Origin: Arthrobacter crusticola
GTDB lineage: Bacteria > Actinomycetota > Actinomycetes > Actinomycetales > Micrococcaceae
Direction of reading: 5' to 3'
DNA: 64,000 bases
Assembly: GCF_004357995.1 (NCBI RefSeq)
Contig: NZ_SMTK01000004.1
Span: 124,001-188,000, forward strand
Below, one piece after another: positions 18,546-27,425 of this stretch. Each line of letters starts with the position of its first letter. Positions within the stretch are counted from its first letter, which is position 1. The position numbers were made by a program, and so were the translations under genes. Under the pieces are notes generated by a model. That model had not been told where the DNA came from and ran no database searches. It was given only the letters and a program-made list of their open reading frames with translations.

Positions 18546-21203
18546 ATGAGCGAGACGCCGAACGACGGAGCCGCACCCGAGGAGATCCTGGCCGGGGAGG
18601 TGCTGACCGACCGCGTTGAACAGGTCGACCTGCAGACCGAGATGCAGCGGTCCTACCTTGACTACGCCATGGCCGTCATCATCGGACGCGCCCTTCCCGA
18701 CGTCCGGGACGGGCTGAAGCCGGTCCACCGCCGGGTGCTCTACGCCATGTTCGACGGCGGGTACCGCCCCGAGCGTTCCTTCAACAAGTGCGCCCGCGTC
18801 GTCGGCGAGGTGATGGGCCAGTACCACCCGCACGGCGACGGTGCGATCTACGATGCGCTGGTGCGCCTCATCCAGGACTGGACGATGCGTTACCCGCTCG
18901 CCCTGGGCCAGGGAAACTTCGGTTCCCCGGGCAATGACGGTGCGGCCGCCCCGCGGTACACCGAGACCAAGATGGCTCCGCTGGCCATGGAGATGGTCCG
19001 CGACATCGACGAGGAGACCGTCGATTTCCAGGACAACTACGACGGCAAGAACCAGGAACCGACCATCCTGCCGTCCCGCTTCCCCAACCTGCTGGTCAAC
19101 GGCTCCTCGGGCATCGCGGTGGGCATGGCCACAAACATCCCGCCGCACAACCTGCGCGAGGTGGCCGACGGCGTCCAGTGGTACCTGCAGCACCCGGAGG
19201 CCTCCAAGGAGGAGTTGCTCGAGGCGCTGATCGTGCGGATCAAGGGCCCCGACTTCCCCACCGGCGCCCAGATCCTCGGGCACCGGGGCATCGAGGACGC
19301 CTACCGCACAGGCCGCGGGTCGATCACCATGCGCGCCGTGGTCAATGTCGAGGAGATCCAGGGCCGCACCTGCCTGGTGGTCACGGAGCTGCCGTACCAG
19401 GCGAACCCCGACAACCTGGCGATCAAGATCGCCGACCTGGTCAAGGACGGCAAGATCAGCGGCATCGCCGACCTGCGCGATGAGACCTCCGGCCGCACCG
19501 GGCAGCGCCTGGTGATCGTGCTCAAGCGCGACGCCGTGGCGAAGGTCGTCCTGAACAACCTGTACAAGCACACCCAGCTGCAGGACAACTTCAGTGCCAA
19601 CATGCTCGCCATCGTCGACAACGTGCCGCGCACCCTGAGCCTCGATGCATTCATCCGGCACTGGGTGACCCACCAGCTCGAAGTGATCGTCCGGCGCACC
19701 CGCTACCGGCTGCGCAAGGCGGAGGAGGCCGCCCACATCCTGCGCGGCTACCTCAAGGCGCTCGACGCCCTTGACGAGGTCATCGCCCTGATCCGCGCCT
19801 CCCAGACGGTGGAGGACGCCCGGGGTGGTCTGATGACCCTGCTCTCCATCGACGAGGTCCAGGCCGCGGCCATCCTGAACATGCAGCTGCGCCGGCTGGC
19901 CGCCCTCGAGCGGCAGAAGATTCAGGACGAGCACGACAAGCTCGAGCGGGAGATCACCGAGTACCAGCGGATCCTCGCCTCCCCGGAGGTCCAGCGCTCC
20001 ATCGTCTCGACCGAGCTGCAGGAGATCGTCGACCGGCACGGCGATGAGCGCCGCACGGAGATCCTCATGGGCTACGACGGCGACATGAGCATGGAGGACC
20101 TCATCCCCGAGGAGGAGATGGTCGTCACCATCACCCGCGGCGGATACGTCAAGCGCACCCGCAGCGACAACTACCGCCAGCAGGCCCGGGGAGGCAAGGG
20201 CATCAAGGGAGCGCAGCTGCGCGGCGACGACGTCGTCGAGCACTTCTTCGTCACCACCACCCACCACTGGCTGCTGTTCTTCACCAACCTCGGGCGGGTC
20301 TACCGGGCAAAGGCCTACGAACTGGTCGAGGCCGCCCGGGACGCGAAGGGCCAGCACGTGGCGAACCTGCTGGCCTTCCAGCCCGACGAGACGATCGCCC
20401 AGGTCCTCGACCTGCGCGACTACCAGCAGGCCCCGTACCTGGTCCTTGCCACCAAGCGCGGGCTGATGAAGAAGACGCGGCTCGAGGACTACGACACCAA
20501 CCGTTCGGCCGGCGTCATCGCGATCAACCTGCGCGACGGCGACGAGCTGGTTTCGGCCCAGCTGGTCTCGGAGTCCGATGACCTGATGCTCGTCTCCCGC
20601 AAGGGGCAGTCGCTGCGCTTCACCGCCACCGACGAGGCGCTGCGCCCCATGGGCCGGGCCACCTCGGGTGTGACCGGCATGAAGTTCAGGGCCGACGACG
20701 AACTGCTCGCCGCCGACGTCGTCAGCGACGACTCCTTCGTCTTCATCGTCACCGAGGGCGGTTTCGCCAAGCGGACCAAGGTGGACGAGTACCGCGTCCA
20801 GGGGCGCGGCGGGCTGGGTATCAAGGTGGCCAAGCTCGCGGAGGAGCGCGGCGACCTCGTCGGCGCGCTTGTCGTCCAGGAGAGCGACGAGGTGCTCGTG
20901 GTGATGGAGGGCGGGAAGGTCGTCCGTTCGGCGGTCACCGGCGTCCCCGCCAAGGGCCGCGACACCATGGGCGTCATCTTCGCCAAGCCGGACAAGAAGG
21001 ACCGTATCATCGGGGTGGCGCGCAACAGCGAGCGTTCGATGGCCGTTGATGATGACGCGGTTGAGGAAGCACAGATCCTTGAGGTCGAGCCGGACGGCAC
21101 GGTGGGCGGCGCTTCGTCGACGGACGCCGATGAAGTACCGTTGTCGACAGATGAAACGGCTGAGCTCGATGCTGAGTCGCCGGAATACGGAGGTAGCGAG
21201 TGA
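18546..21203 (+). CDS. gyrA: DNA gyrase subunit A
   Basis: An 885-residue DNA-cleaving subunit. The catalytic tyrosine is Tyr138 in [10 protein letters not shown]. The quinolone-binding region reads [16 protein letters not shown], with Gly99 where E. coli has Ser83 and Asp103 at the position of Asp87. The C-terminal beta-pinwheel contains the gyrase box-like [11 protein letters not shown] and ends in an acidic tail. The ATG at 18546 has AAGGA upstream. Its stop codon overlaps the start of the next gene (GTGA). Confidence 0.98.
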   Translation: MSETPNDGAAPEEILAGEVLTDRVEQVDLQTEMQRSYLDYAMAVIIGRALPDVRDGLKPVHRRVLYAMFDGGYRPERSFNKCARVVGEVMGQYHPHGDGAIYDALVRLIQDWTMRYPLALGQGNFGSPGNDGAAAPRYTETKMAPLAMEMVRDIDEETVDFQDNYDGKNQEPTILPSRFPNLLVNGSSGIAVGMATNIPPHNLREVADGVQWYLQHPEASKEELLEALIVRIKGPDFPTGAQILGHRGIEDAYRTGRGSITMRAVVNVEEIQGRTCLVVTELPYQANPDNLAIKIADLVKDGKISGIADLRDETSGRTGQRLVIVLKRDAVAKVVLNNLYKHTQLQDNFSANMLAIVDNVPRTLSLDAFIRHWVTHQLEVIVRRTRYRLRKAEEAAHILRGYLKALDALDEVIALIRASQTVEDARGGLMTLLSIDEVQAAAILNMQLRRLAALERQKIQDEHDKLEREITEYQRILASPEVQRSIVSTELQEIVDRHGDERRTEILMGYDGDMSMEDLIPEEEMVVTITRGGYVKRTRSDNYRQQARGGKGIKGAQLRGDDVVEHFFVTTTHHWLLFFTNLGRVYRAKAYELVEAARDAKGQHVANLLAFQPDETIAQVLDLRDYQQAPYLVLATKRGLMKKTRLEDYDTNRSAGVIAINLRDGDELVSAQLVSESDDLMLVSRKGQSLRFTATDEALRPMGRATSGVTGMKFRADDELLAADVVSDDSFVFIVTEGGFAKRTKVDEYRVQGRGGLGIKVAKLAEERGDLVGALVVQESDEVLVVMEGGKVVRSAVTGVPAKGRDTMGVIFAKPDKKDRIIGVARNSERSMAVDDDAVEEAQILEVEPDGTVGGASSTDADEVPLSTDETAELDAESPEYGGSE

Positions 21204-21727
21204 GCTCGGCCAACACAAACCCGCGGTCCAGCGGAACGGTGCGTTCGTCCGGCAGCGGTCCGCGGGTCAATGCGCCGGCCCGCCCGGCGCAGCGGCCCTC
21301 GGCAGGACAGCCGGCGAAACCGGGGACCCGGCCCGGACTGGTGAAGCCGGCCCCGAAGGCCAAGGCGCGCAAGGCACGGCTGCTGGTGAGCAAGGTCGAC
21401 CCCTGGTCGGTGCTGAAGATGGCCTTCCTGCTGTCGGTCGCCCTCGGCATCGTCACGGTGGTCGCCGCCATCGTCATCTGGACCGTCCTGGACCTCACCG
21501 GCATCTTCGACGGGGTTAACGACCTGCTGCGCGAAATCGCAGGCACCGAAAGCGGCGGTTTCGACCTGCGGCAGTTCGCCTCGCTGGGACAGGTTGTGTC
21601 CTTCGCCACCATCATTGCGGTCGTCAATGTGGTGCTCCTGACGGCCCTGGCGATGCTTTCGGCCGTGTTGTACAACATTTCCTCGGCCCTTGTCGGCGGT
21701 ATCGGCGTCACCCTTACCGACGACTAG
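21200..21727 (+). CDS. DUF3566 membrane protein downstream of gyrA
   Basis: A 175-residue protein with a basic, Pro/Ala/Ser-rich N-terminal half (1-60) and a C-terminal DUF3566 domain containing two strongly hydrophobic segments (about 77-97 and 133-160). The segment [21 protein letters not shown] is typical of the family. Its function is unknown. It overlaps gyrA by 4 bp, and a DUF3566 gene followed by tRNA-Ile and tRNA-Ala after gyrA is a common actinobacterial arrangement. Confidence 0.88.
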   Translation: MSSANTNPRSSGTVRSSGSGPRVNAPARPAQRPSAGQPAKPGTRPGLVKPAPKAKARKARLLVSKVDPWSVLKMAFLLSVALGIVTVVAAIVIWTVLDLTGIFDGVNDLLREIAGTESGGFDLRQFASLGQVVSFATIIAVVNVVLLTALAMLSAVLYNISSALVGGIGVTLTDD

Positions 21728-21813
21728 GGCTTCTAGGCATCGGGCCGGGGACGGCGATTTGAGGTTTGCCGAGTTCCTGCTGTAAAGTCGTATCTCGGCC
21801 CGATGAGGTATCG

Positions 21814-21887
21814 GGGCGTATAGCTCAGGCGGTTAGAGCGCTTCGCTGATAACGAAGAGGTCCCAGGTTCAAGTCCTGGTACGCCCA
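21814..21887 (+). tRNA. tRNA-Ile (GAT)
   Basis: A 74-nt cloverleaf: acceptor arms GGGCGTA / TACGCCC, anticodon stem CTTCG / CGAAG with GAT at 21848-21850, T-arm CCAGG-TTCAAGT-CCTGG. The discriminator is A; CCA is not encoded. Confidence 0.97.
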
Positions 21888-21924
21888 CGGATCCACCACC
21901 GCAGGCAACTGCAAGGAGACGAAT

Positions 21925-22041
21925 GTGAAGAAGTTGCTGATTGCCGCAGCTGCTGCAGCAGGAGTCTTGGTCTACAAGCGGTGGCAGGATTCAGAGAAGG
22001 AAAAGGCAGTCTGGAGCAAGGCGACCGACGCGGTCGGCTAG
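21925..22041 (+). CDS. DLW-39 family small protein
   Basis: A 38-residue peptide with a hydrophobic Ala-rich N-terminus (MKKLLIAAAAAAGVLVYKRW) followed by a charged half ending WSKATDAVG. It resembles the actinobacterial DLW-39 family of about 39 residues encoded beside tRNA genes after gyrA; here the DLW motif reads AVW. The start is GTG 21925, with AAGGAG at 21913-21918. It is probably membrane-inserted by its N-terminal helix. No function is known. It lies between tRNA-Ile and tRNA-Ala. Confidence 0.8.
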   Translation: MKKLLIAAAAAAGVLVYKRWQDSEKEKAVWSKATDAVG

Positions 22042-22085
22042 CTCCGGGTCACAGCGGTTCTGACGAACCGGATGGGGCTCACCAC

Positions 22086-22158
22086 GGGGGCATGGCGCAA
22101 TTGGTAGCGCACCTGCTTTGCAAGCAGGGGGTTCGGGGTTCGAGTCCCCGTGCCTCCA
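22086..22158 (+). tRNA. tRNA-Ala (TGC)
   Basis: A 73-nt cloverleaf: acceptor arms GGGGGCA / TGCCTCC (one G-T pair), anticodon stem CCTGC / GCAGG with TGC at 22119-22121, T-arm CGGGG-TTCGAGT-CCCCG. CCA is not encoded. Confidence 0.97.
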
Positions 22159-22165
22159 CCGAAGG

Positions 22166-22198
22166 AAAAACCCCGGTCCACGGACCGGGGTTTTTCTT
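22166..22198 (+). terminator. Terminator after tRNA-Ala
   Basis: The stem CCCCGGTCC / GGACCGGGG is flanked by AAAAA on the left and TTTTTCTTT on the right, directly behind tRNA-Ala. Confidence 0.92.
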
Positions 22199-22268
22199 TG
22201 TCTCCGGCCGCCGCGCCTCTCTTCCGCCTCCGTCCCGTGGGATCCTCCGGCTGCCATAGGGTTGCAGG

Positions 22269-23183
22269 GTGATCATTTTCCTCTCGCTGCTCGGCGTCCT
22301 GGGCGTCTCGGCGTCCGGCCCCATCATGGCCGCCACTGCGGCGCCGGCCCTCGCCATCGCGTTCTGGCGAAACCTGATCGGCGCATTGATCATGGGCGGG
22401 CCCGCGGCCGTCTCCAAACGCGCCGAGTTTCGTGCCCTGGGCCGGTCGGACCTCCGCAGCCTTCTTACCGCGGGGACCGCACTGGCCCTTCACTTCGCGT
22501 GCTTCGTTACCTCGCTCAAACTGACATCGGTCGCCGCAGCGACCGCCCTGGTCTGCCTCCAGGTGGCCTGGATCGCCCTGTTCAACGCCGTGCGCGGCTC
22601 GCGGCCCCCGGCTGTGGTGGTCACCGGGCTCACCGTCGCCTTTGCCGGCGTCGTCGTCATCACCGGATTCGACCTGCAGCTCTCCGGCCAGGCGATTCTC
22701 GGTGACGTCCTCGCCCTGGCCGGGGGTGCTCTCGCAGGGATCTACCAGATGGCCGGAGCAACGGCCCGGCGCACCATGTCCACCGGGACCTACACCACCC
22801 TCTGCTACGGCGGGTGCGCCGCCATCCTGATCCTCCTGTGCCTGCTGTTCCGCCAGCCGCTGACCGGATTCTCACCGGAGGCCTGGGTCGGGATCCTCGC
22901 GGTGACCCTCGTCGCCCAGATCATGGGCCACAGCGTTTTCAATCATCTGTTGGCCGTGATGAGCCCGCTGGTGATTTCGATGATCATCCTCCTTGAGATT
23001 CCCGGAGCGGCGCTCCTTGCCGCCGTCTTCCTCGACGAGCAGCTCCCGGCGGGAACCTACGCGGGGCTGCTGCTGATCCTGGTCGGCCTCGCCGTCGTGG
23101 TCCGCGGGCAGGCCCGTTTCCGGCCGGCGGGCCGCCCGGCCGCCCGGCCGCTCGAGGCGCCTCCGGCGCTCGGCGGGGACTGA
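22269..23183 (+). CDS. EamA/DMT-family transporter
   Basis: A 304-residue integral membrane protein with about ten hydrophobic segments in two EamA repeats (roughly 1-140 and 145-285), as in drug/metabolite exporters. The FWRNLIGAL region near residue 36 and LLEIPGAALLAAVFLDEQLPAGTY near the second-repeat end are typical. The substrate cannot be told. The GTG start has no Shine-Dalgarno sequence, but TAGGGT ends exactly 6 nt before it (22257-22262), suggesting a leaderless transcript. The C-terminus is Pro/Arg-rich. Confidence 0.88.
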   Translation: MIIFLSLLGVLGVSASGPIMAATAAPALAIAFWRNLIGALIMGGPAAVSKRAEFRALGRSDLRSLLTAGTALALHFACFVTSLKLTSVAAATALVCLQVAWIALFNAVRGSRPPAVVVTGLTVAFAGVVVITGFDLQLSGQAILGDVLALAGGALAGIYQMAGATARRTMSTGTYTTLCYGGCAAILILLCLLFRQPLTGFSPEAWVGILAVTLVAQIMGHSVFNHLLAVMSPLVISMIILLEIPGAALLAAVFLDEQLPAGTYAGLLLILVGLAVVVRGQARFRPAGRPAARPLEAPPALGGD

Positions 23184-23207
23184 GGCCGCCGCTAAGGGAG
23201 CGTCAAA

Positions 23208-23257
23208 GCAAAAAGGAGCGGGAAGGACGGCCGGAATCCGGCTGCCCTTCCCGCTCC
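23208..23257 (-). terminator. Terminator of the 23.3-kb minus-strand gene
   Basis: The arms GGAGCGGGAAGG (23215-23226) and CCTTCCCGCTCC (23246-23257) pair perfectly. Read leftward they are followed by TTTTTGCTTTG. The hairpin begins 18 bp behind the stop codon at 23275. Confidence 0.85.
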
Positions 23258-23274
23258 CGGGGACCCGAGGGGCC

Positions 23275-24162
23275 CTAGCTGGTGGCGTCGTTCGGCTTCG
23301 CGGCGTGCTTGGCCGTGTCGGAGAGATCGACTGGGGCGTCCTTGACCTTCTTGTTGGCGGCCTTTGCCTGCTCCGACGCGGCCGTCAGGTCCGGACCCGA
23401 GGTCTCGGTTCCCGTAGTGGTGGTCGTCGCCGTGGTCGGAGTGACCGGCGTCGTGGTGGTCGACGGCGGGGTGGGGGTGCTCTGGGTCACCGGAGCCGGT
23501 GTCTTCCACGGGTCCTCGACGGGCTTGGAAGCCCGCCAGGCGGCGACGCCGGCGGTGACCGCAGCGGCGATGATCCCGACGATCAGCCAGCCCTTGCCCT
23601 TCTTGGCCTGCTCCTGCTGGCGCTTCTTCAGCTCCTTCGAGGCCTGCAGCCCCGCTGCGACGAAGGCCTTCTGGGCATTGCGCGCTGCCTTCTTATCCCC
23701 GGTCACGCGGGTGACCACGGACGCGACCGACGGCGGGATGGTTGCACCCGCAACCGAGCGGGAAGCAGAATCGGCCGCCTCGCCGAGCTTGTAGGACAGC
23801 GCGGGGATGTAGCCGTCAACGACCTTCCCCCTGGCCGAGGTGAGGGCGGGACCGGCCTTGCCCAGGGTTTCCTGAACCTTCGGGGTGGTCGTGTCGATGA
23901 CCTGGGTGATCCGGGGTCCGACCCGGTCCAGCCGCTCCTGGATCAGCGGGCTCACCGTGGCGTATCCGGTGGACACCCCCGTCGCGGCCTTCCTCATGCT
24001 CTCCTGAATCATTGGAGAGGCCGTCTGCACCCCCTTGTCCCAACGGGGCTTCGTCCAGCCGTAGGCGGCGCCGACGTAGGGGATTGCCCAGCCACGGGCG
24101 GCCGCGATGCCCGCCAAAACGCCTTCTTCGAATCCGGGCGCGGTCTTTTCGTTCTTCTTCAC
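23275..24162 (-). CDS. Unrecognised single-pass membrane protein
   Basis: A 295-residue protein I do not recognise by function; similar proteins may be restricted to Micrococcaceae. The N-terminal 165 residues contain repeated patterns of the form SPMIQES/SPLIQER/TPKVQET, which suggests amphipathic helices. A KKAARNAQKAF...KELKKRQQEQ basic stretch precedes one membrane segment (GWLIVGIIAAAVTAGVAAW, about 200-218). The C-terminal part is Thr/Pro-rich (outside the cell if the N-terminus is inside). The start is GTG 24162 with GGAGGT 4 nt upstream, preferred over a codon 30 bp upstream that lacks this signal. Confidence 0.8.
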   Translation of the reverse strand: MKKNEKTAPGFEEGVLAGIAAARGWAIPYVGAAYGWTKPRWDKGVQTASPMIQESMRKAATGVSTGYATVSPLIQERLDRVGPRITQVIDTTTPKVQETLGKAGPALTSARGKVVDGYIPALSYKLGEAADSASRSVAGATIPPSVASVVTRVTGDKKAARNAQKAFVAAGLQASKELKKRQQEQAKKGKGWLIVGIIAAAVTAGVAAWRASKPVEDPWKTPAPVTQSTPTPPSTTTTPVTPTTATTTTTGTETSGPDLTAASEQAKAANKKVKDAPVDLSDTAKHAAKPNDATS

Positions 24163-24312
24163 AAGTACCTCCAGGAGATCGTGACTCGTCATGGTCAGCC
24201 TACGTGCTATCTGCAGGCCTTGCTATTCATCCCTCAGGTTCACAGGTTTTCACTGTGCGCGGAATGCTTCCCCACCAGATTTTTGGCGGGCACCCCGTGA
24301 AAGAATGGCACC

Positions 24313-24855
24313 ATGACTGCTATTCCAACCGCAAAGGCCACCATCCACACCAACCACGGCGACATCGCTGTCAATCTCTTTGGCAACCACGCGCCGAAGA
24401 CGGTGAAGAACTTCGTGGGCCTCGCCACCGGCGAGATCACTTGGACCCACCCGCAGACGGGTGAGGAATCCACGAAGCCGCTGTACGACGGAACCATCTT
24501 CCACCGCATCATCAAGGACTTCATGATCCAGGGCGGGGACCCGCTGGGCCAGGGCATCGGCGGCCCGGGATACAAGTTCGATGACGAGATCCACCCCGAG
24601 CTCGACTTCAACGAGCCCTACAAGCTGGCTATGGCGAACGCCGGGATCCAGGGTGGACGCGGAACGAACGGGTCACAGTTCTTCATCACCTCGGTGCCCA
24701 CCGCCTGGCTGCAGGGCAAGCACACCATCTTCGGTGACGTCACCGACGAGGCCTCACGGAAGGTCGTGGACAAGCTGAACGCGATCGGCACCGATATGCG
24801 CGACAAGCCCCTCGAGGACGTCGTCATCAGCAGCATCACCGTAGAGCAGCTCTAG
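24313..24855 (+). CDS. ppiA: Peptidyl-prolyl cis-trans isomerase (cyclophilin)
   Basis: A 180-residue cytoplasmic cyclophilin that speeds up proline isomerisation in protein folding. The family core is complete: FHRIIKDFMIQGGDP, GTNGSQFFIT and WLQGKHTIFGDV. No signal peptide is present. Being close to the origin is common for this gene in actinobacteria. The rhomboid gene starts 5 bp after its stop, so the two probably form an operon. Confidence 0.95.
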   Translation: MTAIPTAKATIHTNHGDIAVNLFGNHAPKTVKNFVGLATGEITWTHPQTGEESTKPLYDGTIFHRIIKDFMIQGGDPLGQGIGGPGYKFDDEIHPELDFNEPYKLAMANAGIQGGRGTNGSQFFITSVPTAWLQGKHTIFGDVTDEASRKVVDKLNAIGTDMRDKPLEDVVISSITVEQL

Positions 24856-24860
24856 ACTCC

Positions 24861-25730
24861 GTGTCCTACGGAGTCCCCGCGGGCAGCCCGTCGCAGGAGG
24901 CGCCGGTCTGCCCGCGGCACCCCGACCGCATCAGCTATGTTCGGTGCCAGCGGTGCGGCAGGCCGGCATGCCCGGAGTGCCAGCGCCAGGCCGCGGTGGG
25001 CATCCAATGTGTCGACTGCGTCGCCGAACAGGCACGCAACACCCCCAGGACCACCACCGCCTTCGGTGGCGCCGCCACCTCAGGCCGGCCGGTGGTCACC
25101 CTCGTCCTGATCGGCGCCTGTGTCCTCTTGTTCCTGCTCCAGATGGCCGTTCCGGGCCTGACCGCGGCGCTTCAGTATGCCCCGCTGTACACCGCCGGCT
25201 TCGCCGGGACCATCGACGCCGAGCCGTGGCGGATGTTCACCGCCGCGTTCCTCCACTCACCCAATTTCCTGCTCCACATCGCATTCAATATGTACGCCTT
25301 ATGGATTCTGGGCCAGTCGCTGGAGCCAGCGCTCGGGCGCGCCCGCTTCCTGGCGCTGTATCTGCTCTCCGCCCTGGGCGGCTCCGTGGGGGTCCTGCTG
25401 CTGAGCAACCCGTTCCAGCCGGTCGTTGGAGCCTCCGGCGCGGTCTTCGGCCTCTTCGGCGCCCTCTTCGTCATCCAGAAGAAGCGGGGCGGGGACGTCC
25501 GCCAGATCCTCATCCTCATCGCCGTCAACGGGGTGCTGGGCTTCGTCGTGCCGGGCATCGCCTGGCAGGCCCACCTGGGCGGCCTGCTGACCGGGGCCGC
25601 CGTGGCGGCCGTGCTGGCCTATGTGCCCCGCGGCCGGATGCGACCGGCCCTCCAGTGGAGCGGCGTGGGAGCGGTGACCGCGGTGCTCGCCGTGCTGACC
25701 TTCCTCGGATCGGTCCTCATCACGGTCTAG
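24861..25730 (+). CDS. Rhomboid-family intramembrane serine protease with N-terminal zinc finger
   Basis: A 289-residue protein. Residues ~17-58 form a Cys/His-rich B-box-like zinc-binding domain (CPRHPDR...CQRCGRPACPEC...CVDC). A rhomboid domain with about six membrane helices follows. The catalytic serine is in GASGAVFGLFGAL and the catalytic histidine in WQAHLGGLLTG. Rhomboids cleave membrane proteins within or near the bilayer; the substrate is unknown. The GTG start lies 5 bp after ppiA, and a 17-bp hairpin follows the stop. Confidence 0.92.
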   Translation: MSYGVPAGSPSQEAPVCPRHPDRISYVRCQRCGRPACPECQRQAAVGIQCVDCVAEQARNTPRTTTAFGGAATSGRPVVTLVLIGACVLLFLLQMAVPGLTAALQYAPLYTAGFAGTIDAEPWRMFTAAFLHSPNFLLHIAFNMYALWILGQSLEPALGRARFLALYLLSALGGSVGVLLLSNPFQPVVGASGAVFGLFGALFVIQKKRGGDVRQILILIAVNGVLGFVVPGIAWQAHLGGLLTGAAVAAVLAYVPRGRMRPALQWSGVGAVTAVLAVLTFLGSVLITV

Positions 25731-25761
25731 GCGGCACCGAAAGCTGTGCACAAGGAACCGG

Positions 25762-25800
25762 GAAGGGATCCGGCGGCCACTCGGGCCGCCGGATCCCTTC
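25762..25800 (+). terminator. Terminator of ppiA-rhomboid
   Basis: A perfect 17-bp stem (arms 25762-25778 and 25784-25800) with loop ACTCG, 32 bp behind the rhomboid stop. It is followed by GCTTTATCC, only weakly T-rich. It also separates the genes from the DnaA-box cluster that starts at 25804. Confidence 0.8.
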
Positions 25801-25803
25801 GCT

Positions 25804-25932
25804 TTATCCACAGGGCTTATCCACACGGGGGAAAACTTACACACATGTAATTCCACAGATGTGGATAACAATGGGGCGGCACTCGGCGGATCGAGAGGAT
25901 TTTCCCCCAATCTTCTCCACACCTGTGGATAA
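25804..25932. other. DnaA-box cluster outside oriC
   Basis: Four exact DnaA boxes lie within 129 bp: TTATCCACA at 25804-25812 and 25817-25825, TGTGGATAA at 25860-25868 and 25924-25932. A near-match TTCTCCACA is at 25913-25921. The 417-bp gap they occupy (25731-26147) separates the 3' ends of two convergent genes, so they do not sit in a promoter. The dnaA-dnaN spacer has only two boxes of this exact sequence. The role could be DnaA titration or a second origin-like element. I see no gene in the gap. Confidence 0.8.
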
Positions 25933-25971
25933 CTTAGTGCACAACGTGTGTACAGGGAATATTGGGACAAA

Positions 25972-25987
25972 TGTGACTGCTGTCACT
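25972..25987. promoter_or_regulatory. CRP/GlxR-like operator
   Basis: TGTGA-N6-TCACT matches the CRP-family consensus TGTGA-N6-TCACA at all but the last base. It lies 40 bp right of the DnaA-box cluster, between convergent genes, not in front of one. Confidence 0.5.
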
Positions 25988-26147
25988 GGAGTTCCGCGGC
26001 GGGTTTTCCCCAGACCGCCTTCGCTGTCCACAACGATCCCGGAAGGCCGGTCGGGAAGTCTGCGGCCGGAAGCCCCGTCGGGAAGTTCCCGGCCGGAGGG
26101 CCGGAGTTCCCCGGCGGCTCCGGTGCCGGATCGCCCGCTATGGGGCT

Positions 26148-27164
26148 TCAGACCCCGGTCCCGCTCCACGGGCCGGGTGCACGGCCCCTTCGCGCCGGAG
26201 GCGGCTTCCGCCGGCGCGCCGACCGCACACCATACGGCCAGGACCGCAGGGCGCCAGCGGTACGCCACCCGCCGCTCACGCGGTTGGTCGAGGGGTCGGG
26301 AGCGAAGACCGTCCCGGCGGCCGGGGAAGCCGACCCCCTGCGCAGGGCCAGGATATTCATCAGGAGGTGGATGCAGCGGGCATAGAGCCCCGGCAGGAAG
26401 CCGGAGAGCGGGATAGCGGCGCCCTGGAGGCGTCCCACCACCCGGACCGGCCGCGGACGGCGCACGGTGCGTACGATGGCGCGGGCGACGCGTTCAGGGG
26501 CAACCACCGGAGGCAGGGGGCGAACCGTCCTGCCGGTGTAGTTCGCCGCATGCTGGTAGATGGGTGTGTCGATGGTGGCCGGCAGGACGGCGCAGATGGA
26601 GATCCGCGGAGCGTCCCGGTATTCGTGCCTCAGTACCTCGGCGAAGCCGAGCAGCCCGAACTTACCCGTGACATAGGGGGAGATATAGGGAGCGGAGACC
26701 TTGGAGAACACCGATCCCACCAGGACGAGGGTGCCGCGGCCCTGTGCGCGGAAGTGTGGAAGGATAGCGCGGGCGCCATATACCTGCCCGAAGAGCGTGG
26801 TCTCGACGACCCGGCGGAAGACCGCGGGCGGAGTGTCCGCGAACGTCCCGTAGCTGTAGGTGGACGCGCACCCGATCCAGGCGTCGACGCGCCCATAGGC
26901 GTGCAGGGCCGCCCCGGCCAGGGCCTCGACGTCGGCCTCACGGGTTACATCGGTGGGAACGGCCACGGCCCGGGCGCCGAGCGCCGCGCATTCGGCGACG
27001 ACCTCTCCGAGGCTCTGGGGCGAGCGGGAGGCGAGGACGAGCCGGGCGCCGTTTCGGGCGAAGGCGTGGGCGGTGGCACGGCCGATCCCGCTTGAGGCTC
27101 CGGTGATGACGACGACGTCCCCGGGCGCGGGTGTCCCCTCAGGAGGGCCGGCGCGCGTCCCCAC
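26148..27164 (-). CDS. Short-chain dehydrogenase/reductase
   Basis: A 338-residue SDR. The NAD(P) motif TGASSGIG is at residues ~21-28, and the catalytic Ser and YxxxK are in VFSKVSAPYISPYVTGKFG. The usual NNAG motif reads GCAS. The substrate is unknown. Homologues of this SDR subgroup usually end close to a GGWR motif, here near residue 301. A 37-residue Arg/Pro-rich tail follows, perhaps the product of a lost stop codon. The GTG start is 15 bp downstream of crgA, so both may be co-transcribed. Confidence 0.85.
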   Translation of the reverse strand: MGTRAGPPEGTPAPGDVVVITGASSGIGRATAHAFARNGARLVLASRSPQSLGEVVAECAALGARAVAVPTDVTREADVEALAGAALHAYGRVDAWIGCASTYSYGTFADTPPAVFRRVVETTLFGQVYGARAILPHFRAQGRGTLVLVGSVFSKVSAPYISPYVTGKFGLLGFAEVLRHEYRDAPRISICAVLPATIDTPIYQHAANYTGRTVRPLPPVVAPERVARAIVRTVRRPRPVRVVGRLQGAAIPLSGFLPGLYARCIHLLMNILALRRGSASPAAGTVFAPDPSTNRVSGGWRTAGALRSWPYGVRSARRRKPPPARRGRAPGPWSGTGV

Positions 27165-27179
27165 CGGATATCTACCCCG

Positions 27180-27425
27180 TCAGCGCCAGCGTGTGGTCAT
27201 GAGGAACCCGACAATCGCAATGCCGAACCCGGCGACGATGTTCAGACCTTCCCAGGACCGTACGGGCAGGGTGCCTTCGGAGATGTAGTAGACAATGATC
27301 CACAGCAGGCCAAGGATCATCAGCCCGAACATGACCGGCTTGTACCAGACCGGGTTGGGCTTGGGCTCCGCTGCGACAGCAGTCCTGGCCGGTGCGGTCT
27401 TCCTGCGGGGCTTTGACTCGGGCAC
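27180..27425 (-). CDS. crgA: Cell division protein CrgA
   Basis: An 81-residue membrane protein. A basic N-terminal tail precedes two membrane segments (about 29-47 and 62-76), and the segment NPVWYKPVMFGLMILGLLW is typical of CrgA. In mycobacteria and streptomycetes it binds FtsZ and division or elongation proteins, and it is encoded near the pknB cluster as here. The GTG start at 27425 has GGAGGA upstream. The spacer to the divergent amidotransferase gene (27426-27696) holds both promoters, but I cannot place them. Confidence 0.94.
   Translation of the reverse strand: MPESKPRRKTAPARTAVAAEPKPNPVWYKPVMFGLMILGLLWIIVYYISEGTLPVRSWEGLNIVAGFGIAIVGFLMTTRWR

Noticed and set aside
24944..26416. 490-residue plus-strand frame across the rhomboid gene and the DnaA-box gap
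   Set aside because: Shadow frame of the rhomboid gene continuing through a strong terminator; no family likeness.
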